A DNA stretch of 64,000 nucleotides from an uncultured Ruminococcus sp. Lineage in GTDB: Bacteria; Bacillota; Clostridia; Lachnospirales; Lachnospiraceae. The notes under the pieces were generated by a model, which did no database searches, was not told the origin of the DNA, and worked only from the letters and a program-made list of their open reading frames with translations. Shown here piece after piece: positions 60,127-64,000 of the stretch; the first letter of the stretch is position 1, and every line of letters begins with the position of its first letter. Location: contig CAJFQC010000009.1 of the NCBI GenBank assembly GCA_904418845.1, positions 16,741 to 80,740 on the forward strand. Reading direction: 5' to 3'. The position numbers were made by a program, and so were the translations under genes.

Positions 60127-61449
60127 CTATACCATTTTCAAATACTGTATACTGTACGCCGGTATTGTGAATTGCCCCTGGAGCGTCACGATATTTTTTT
60201 CACTGTTCTCTTCCAGTACCCGGCAGAAATCCCCCTGCAGCTCGTGGTGGTTTGCCGTAAAATCTGCGTCCGCCGCATTGATCGCTATGAGCATGCGTTC
60301 TTTGTCTGTCTTGCGCTCAAAGACAAGCTGGTGGTTCGTAAGGACAACATTTTTGTAAGAACCATTGCAGAGAGCATCGCTTTTGTGTCGTGCGGCAATC
60401 AGCTTCCGGATAAAGTCTGTCAGCTTATTGGGCTTCGGCTCCTCGAAGCACGGCCGCAACGCATAATCGTTGTCCGGGGCTTTCGCCCCTTCCTCGCCCC
60501 ATTCACTTCCGTAGTAGAGGCAGGGGATACCCGGCATGCCGAAGAGCAGGCCATACGCCAGAGGGAGATGGTTCTTGTTCGCCAGGATTGTGGCGAGTCT
60601 TGACACGTCGTGATTGTCCACGAAAGACATCAGGTGCTTGCCGCGGTAAATACACCATGGCTCCGATCCGTACTGACGATTCAGAGAATGTGCAATCTCA
60701 AACATGTTCATGCTGTTGAAGCTGGAATAAATCCCCTTGTAGCACTCATAATTTGTGCAGCTATGGAGCATTTCGTCATTGACGATGAGGTTATAATCTC
60801 CGAAGAGAACTTCGCCGATCAGAGCAAACCCCGGCTTGAGTTCTTCGCAGTAAGCGCGGAGTCTGCGCATGAAATTATGATCCAGGCAGTATGCCACATC
60901 AAGCCTCAGTCCATCGATATTAAATTCTTCAATCCACATTTTCACACAGCTTAACAGATAGTCAGTTACCTCCGGGTTCTGGAGATTCAGTTTGACCAGT
61001 TCATAATGGCTCTCCCATCCCTCGTACCAGAATCCGTCATTATATGCGCTGTTTCCGTCAAAACTGATGTGGAACCAATCCTTGTACGGAGAATCCCATT
61101 TCTTCTCCTGCACATCCTTAAATGCCCAGAAGCCTCTGCCTACATGGTTAAATACGCCGTCAAGCATGATCTTGACATCGTGCTTGTGGAGCGTCTGGCA
61201 GACCTCTTTAAAATCTGCATTTGTTCCGAGACGACAGTCGATCTTGAGAAAATCTCTCGTGTCATATCCGTGGTTGTCAGATTCAAAGATCGGATTGAGG
61301 ATAATAGAACCGATACCCAGCTTTTGAAGATATTCCGCCCAGTCTGCAATCTTTAAGATGCGGTGTTCCGTCGTGCCGTCATTGTGTACCGGAGCCCCGC
61401 AGAAGCCGATGGGATATATCTGATAAAAAGTTTCATTGTAAGCCCACAT
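60127..61449 (-). CDS. Cytoplasmic alpha-amylase family (GH13) glycoside hydrolase
   Basis: 440 residues, no signal peptide, so it acts on imported oligosaccharides. GH13 motifs: LDGVFNHVGRG (region I), GLRLDVAY (nucleophile Asp), ALIGEVLFGDY (acid/base Glu) and FVDNHDVSR (region IV). A short C-terminal beta domain ends AYSIQYLKMV. The compact form and the WAYNETFYQIYPIGFCG start are typical of gut Clostridia maltodextrin-type glucosidases; the exact linkage (cyclomaltodextrinase, alpha-glucosidase) cannot be read. AAAGGGA 8 nt before ATG; single gene, convergent with sbcC. Confidence 0.88.
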   Translation of the reverse strand: MWAYNETFYQIYPIGFCGAPVHNDGTTEHRILKIADWAEYLQKLGIGSIILNPIFESDNHGYDTRDFLKIDCRLGTNADFKEVCQTLHKHDVKIMLDGVFNHVGRGFWAFKDVQEKKWDSPYKDWFHISFDGNSAYNDGFWYEGWESHYELVKLNLQNPEVTDYLLSCVKMWIEEFNIDGLRLDVAYCLDHNFMRRLRAYCEELKPGFALIGEVLFGDYNLIVNDEMLHSCTNYECYKGIYSSFNSMNMFEIAHSLNRQYGSEPWCIYRGKHLMSFVDNHDVSRLATILANKNHLPLAYGLLFGMPGIPCLYYGSEWGEEGAKAPDNDYALRPCFEEPKPNKLTDFIRKLIAARHKSDALCNGSYKNVVLTNHQLVFERKTDKERMLIAINAADADFTANHHELQGDFCRVLEENSEKNIVTLQGQFTIPAYSIQYLKMV

Positions 61450-61522
61450 AATTTAGTCCCTTTCCGTTTTATGTCTGAGTGCCTTCATGAAAGTCTGGGA
61501 ATGAGGCACGCACTATGGGAGT

Positions 61523-61528
61523 ATTGTA
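61523..61528 (-). promoter_or_regulatory. Candidate -10 box for the GH13 gene (minus strand)
   Basis: TACAAT on the minus strand, 73 nt before the ATG at 61449. The -35 region is poor, so this is a weak call. Confidence 0.3.
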
Positions 61529-61582
61529 CCATAAATGCTTCTGGAAGAGAAGATATACATGGTGATGTTCCCAATTTATCCT

Positions 61583-62173
61583 CTAGTTTTGCGTCTTCTT
61601 TTTCTCGGACAGTTCTTCTTTGCCCCAGAGCACTCTTAAATTTCGCTTACCATAAACAAACAGGGTAAACAACATTGATATAAGGCAGATGATAATGGTT
61701 ATAACGGAGACTTCGGGAGTGATATCGATCCAGAAAATGTGGAGGATCATCATGGCATAGAGCAGAGTGGTGGCAACCTTCCCATGGAAATCCGCGCCCA
61801 CTACCCTGCCTGTTTTCCGGATCATCAAAAGCCCGGTCGTTCCGATAAAGATCTCTTTCATCACGAGCACGCCAAAAGGCGCCGCCATAAGAGGAAAACG
61901 TGTGACAAGGCAGAAGAGCATGGCTGCCTGCGTCAGTTTATCTGCAATGGGATCCAGTATCTTGCCCACATTGCTGACTGCGTTAAAATGTCTTGCGATA
62001 AATCCGTCAGCTAAATCGGTAAGGCCGGAGAGGATGAGCAGTGCTCCCGCCGGGAAATAATCCCTCTTGATCGTATACAGCCAGATAATGACGGGGATCA
62101 GCAGCATGCGGAATAAAGAGAGCAGATTTGGTATGGTTAAAATTTTGTTTTGTGTTTCGCGATTTGAATTCAT
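61583..62173 (-). CDS. pgsA: CDP-diacylglycerol-glycerol-3-phosphate 3-phosphatidyltransferase
   Basis: Makes phosphatidylglycerol phosphate in the membrane. CDP-alcohol phosphatidyltransferase signature LTDLADGFIARHFNAVSNVGKILDPIADK (four Asp, AR and G in register), about five hydrophobic helices, basic C-terminus. Start ATG 62173 (MNSNRETQNKIL) 7 nt after AAAGGAAG; the 62314 start of the ORF track adds unconserved sequence. 196 residues, normal. Supplies the PG that Lgt uses. Confidence 0.93.
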   Translation of the reverse strand: MNSNRETQNKILTIPNLLSLFRMLLIPVIIWLYTIKRDYFPAGALLILSGLTDLADGFIARHFNAVSNVGKILDPIADKLTQAAMLFCLVTRFPLMAAPFGVLVMKEIFIGTTGLLMIRKTGRVVGADFHGKVATTLLYAMMILHIFWIDITPEVSVITIIICLISMLFTLFVYGKRNLRVLWGKEELSEKKKTQN

Positions 62174-62428
62174 TTGTAACTTCCTTTTTACTATTATCTC
62201 TGTTTTATTGTTCAGTCCGGCGTTGGAAACACAGCCGACAGAAAAAAGTATATAAGGCTTCTGTTTTTCTGTCAATGCGCAGGGAAAAGAAACATGCAAA
62301 GCGCTGATTGACACTGAAACAGACAGAATATATACTTAAAAATAAGGGCAATCCATCGATTGAAATGTGTTGACAAAGATTCACTGCTAACAGCAAAGCT
62401 TAAGAAGCATTGATCGGGAGGGATTTAT

Positions 62429-62896
62429 TTGAAGAAGAGAAGAGATACGAAGAAGAGAGCGGCTGCATTTTTTCTGACCGCAGTAGTATCGGTATTGGTG
62501 TTTTCCGGTATCGTGTGGGCGGAAGAAGAGGGAAGTATAGCAGATGCGGATACAGTGGGAAATTCCTCGGATATTGCCGGGCCTGAGAATGCAGCAGCGG
62601 CAGGGGAAAGTGAGGCGGAGGCGCTGCAGGATACAGAGTCAAACGACACTACACACGGAGATCTTGAGGAAGGCGGGACAGAGCTGCCATCTTATCTGGA
62701 ACCCACACATAAAATTGATAAACTGGAACTTACAAAACGTGAACCTGTGACGCTGTACGAGGTGAGCGTGAGAGCTCTTTCATTCACACCGCAGACCGGG
62801 GATGAGGAGAACCCGCAGGTGATGCTATGGATTGGAGGCATGGTTGCCGCGGTTTTAGCTGCTGTTATTATCATTATATGGAAGAAACGCAAATAA
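62429..62896 (+). CDS. Small surface protein with PxTGD sorting-type C-terminus
   Basis: 155 residues from a TTG start after GGGAGGG. Signal peptide (RRDTKKRAAAFFLTAVVSVLVFSGIVWA), an acidic Ala/Glu/Asp-rich middle (about 32-95), then TPQTGD, a hydrophobic helix (VMLWIGGMVAAVLAAVIIIIW) and KKRK, the three-part plan of a sortase substrate. The motif PQTGD matches PITGD of the 1356-residue surface protein, so both may be anchored by one sortase encoded elsewhere. No domain of known function seen. Confidence 0.68.
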   Translation: MKKRRDTKKRAAAFFLTAVVSVLVFSGIVWAEEEGSIADADTVGNSSDIAGPENAAAAGESEAEALQDTESNDTTHGDLEEGGTELPSYLEPTHKIDKLELTKREPVTLYEVSVRALSFTPQTGDEENPQVMLWIGGMVAAVLAAVIIIIWKKRK

Positions 62897-62946
62897 GTTT
62901 TCAGAACCGGAAGGCAGATAGGCGCAAGGAAAATCTAAAAAATATC

Positions 62947-62975
62947 TTGACAGGGGGAGAAGCCAGTACTATAAT
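62947..62975 (+). promoter_or_regulatory. Consensus sigma-A promoter of rplM-rpsI
   Basis: Perfect TTGACA, 17-nt spacer and perfect TATAAT, 112 nt before the rplM ATG. Confidence 0.92.
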
Positions 62976-62981
62976 ATTACA

Positions 62982-63087
62982 GCATGACTAAAGGAGAAAC
63001 AGTATACGCCATAGCCCCGGAGTGTGCTGATTTCACATATACAGGCAAGTAAATGTTATCAGATGATTCTTAATAGGAGGAACACCC
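62982..63087 (+). promoter_or_regulatory. Leader of rplM, possible L13 autoregulatory element
   Basis: About 105 nt of untranslated leader. GTATA (63002) can pair with TATAC (63038) enclosing TGTG / CACA, a small stacked hairpin. Firmicute rplM genes often carry an L13 leader structure; whether this one fits that family is inference. Confidence 0.4.
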
Positions 63088-63516
63088 ATGAAAACTTATA
63101 TGGCTAACCCTGACAAGATTGAAAGAAAATGGTATGTGGTTGACGCTGAGGGATGTACACTCGGACGTCTTGCATCTGAGGTCGCTAAGGTTCTCAGAGG
63201 AAAGAATAAGCCGGAGTACACACCGCACATTGATACAGGCGATTATGTGATCGTTGTAAACGCAGAGAAAGTAAAGGTTACAGGCAAGAAGCTCCAGCAG
63301 AAGATCTACTACAATCACTCTGATTATGTAGGCGGCATGAAAGAGACAACACTTGCTGAGATGATAGCTAAGAAGCCGGAGAAGGTAGTCGAGCTGGCTG
63401 TTAAAGGAATGCTCCCGAAAGGACCTATGGGAAGAAGCATGATCAAGAAACTTCATGTTTACGCTGGCCCAGAGCACGCGAATCAGGCTCAGAAGCCGGA
63501 AGTTCTTACGTTTTAG
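63088..63516 (+). CDS. rplM: 50S ribosomal protein L13
   Basis: 142 residues: [62 protein letters not shown], and [20 protein letters not shown] are canonical L13. AGGAGG site. Cotranscribed with rpsI, 25 nt downstream, the universal pair. Confidence 0.98.
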   Translation: MKTYMANPDKIERKWYVVDAEGCTLGRLASEVAKVLRGKNKPEYTPHIDTGDYVIVVNAEKVKVTGKKLQQKIYYNHSDYVGGMKETTLAEMIAKKPEKVVELAVKGMLPKGPMGRSMIKKLHVYAGPEHANQAQKPEVLTF

Positions 63517-63541
63517 GTAGAGGTGAAAGGAGGAAATAACA

Positions 63542-63934
63542 GTGGCTAACGCAAAATATTACGGAACAGGAAGAAGAAAAAAATCAATCGCAAGAGTTTA
63601 TCTTGTACCGGGAACGGGCAAGATCACGATCAATAAAAGAGACATCGACGAGTATCTCGGACTTGAGACGCTGAAGGTTGTTGTCCGTCAGCCGCTCGTG
63701 GCTACAGGTACAACTGACAAGTTCGACGTTATCGTGAATGTATGCGGCGGCGGATATACAGGACAGGCAGGAGCGATCCGCCACGGTATCGCAAGAGCTC
63801 TTCTTGAGGCTGACGCTGATTACAGACCGGTGCTCAAGAGCGCAGGTTACCTGACTCGTGACCCGAGAATGAAAGAACGTAAGAAGTACGGCCTCAAGGC
63901 TGCTCGTCGCGCGCCTCAGTTCAGCAAGAGATAA
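63542..63934 (+). CDS. rpsI: 30S ribosomal protein S9
   Basis: 130 residues: [26 protein letters not shown], the [21 protein letters not shown] core and the C-terminal [16 protein letters not shown] tail that reaches the P-site tRNA. GTG start after AAAGGAGG. Confidence 0.98.
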   Translation: MANAKYYGTGRRKKSIARVYLVPGTGKITINKRDIDEYLGLETLKVVVRQPLVATGTTDKFDVIVNVCGGGYTGQAGAIRHGIARALLEADADYRPVLKSAGYLTRDPRMKERKKYGLKAARRAPQFSKR

Positions 63935-63964
63935 CAGGCCCGACAAACCAATTCAAAAATGCTC

Positions 63965-64000
63965 AAAAAGCCCGGAACCATGCGGTTTTCCGGGCTTTTT
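63965..64000 (+). terminator. Terminator of rplM-rpsI
   Basis: AAAAAGCCCGGA / TCCGGGCTTTTT, a 12-bp stem whose T-run reaches the window edge. Confidence 0.92.

Noticed and set aside
62067-62255. 62-residue plus-strand ORF upstream of the small surface protein
   Set aside because: Antisense of the pgsA start and its upstream region; no ribosome site.

Overview
The window looks like chromosomal DNA from an anaerobic gut Firmicute of the family Lachnospiraceae (class Clostridia). The grounds are moderate GC, Gram-positive ribosome-binding sites (AGGAGG), sigma-A promoters, a Firmicute priA-def-fmt-rsmB-rlmN-PP2C-prkC-rsgA-rpe-thiN order, an oxygen-sensitive pyruvate:ferredoxin oxidoreductase, a sensory-type [FeFe]-hydrogenase homologue, a type III glutamine synthetase and an anaerobic sulfatase-maturating enzyme. 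The genus cannot be fixed from the sequence alone.

Layout. 1-3.5 kb: uronate catabolism (kduI, cut by the window edge; kduD; eda; kdgK). It turns unsaturated uronates from pectin or glycosaminoglycan lyases into pyruvate and glyceraldehyde-3-phosphate. 3.5-9.6 kb: a divergent AraC-type regulator, a SurA-like exported protein without a PPIase domain, and a 1356-residue wall-anchored beta-helix protein. 9.7-12.4 kb: a MESH1-like HD hydrolase, a DUF6512-type membrane protein and an AGCS amino-acid/cation symporter. 12.5-28.3 kb: a long housekeeping run (murE, priA, def, fmt, yugP-type protease, rsmB, rlmN, PP2C, prkC, rsgA, rpe, thiN, ychF, lgt). 28.5-35.1 kb: nifJ facing a two-gene module of a PAS-containing [FeFe]-hydrogenase-like sensor and a SpoIIE-type phosphatase. 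35.2-37 kb: an ECF sigma factor with a broken anti-sigma-like partner. 37-39.5 kb: a SPOR amidase and a CNNM/CorC-type membrane protein. 39.7-43.8 kb: murB-rapZ-whiA-HPr(Crh-like) and a lipid kinase. 43.9-47.4 kb: tRNA-Glu(CTC), fba and glnN. 47.5-53.7 kb: an AraC regulator, lacZ, anSME and a TauE/SafE permease, which fit use of (sulfated) host glycans. 53.8-60 kb: an ABC-class ATPase, a ProX-like deacylase, and sbcD-sbcC. 60.1-62.2 kb: a GH13 enzyme and pgsA. 62.4-64 kb: a small sortase-type surface protein and rplM-rpsI.

The less ordinary content lies in four places. One is the hydrogenase-like sensor/phosphatase pair. The second is the Crh-like HPr without the phosphorylatable His15. The third is the decayed sigma/anti-sigma locus. 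The fourth is a set of strong nucleic-acid structures: a perfect 34-nt palindrome inside rsgA, a perfect 30-bp-stem hairpin near 37.0 kb, structured leaders before glnN and the anSME gene that share a short repeat, and a G15 run before sbcD. No CRISPR array, insertion sequence, prophage or recognisable defence island is visible. All family calls come from reading motifs by eye; no database search was run.
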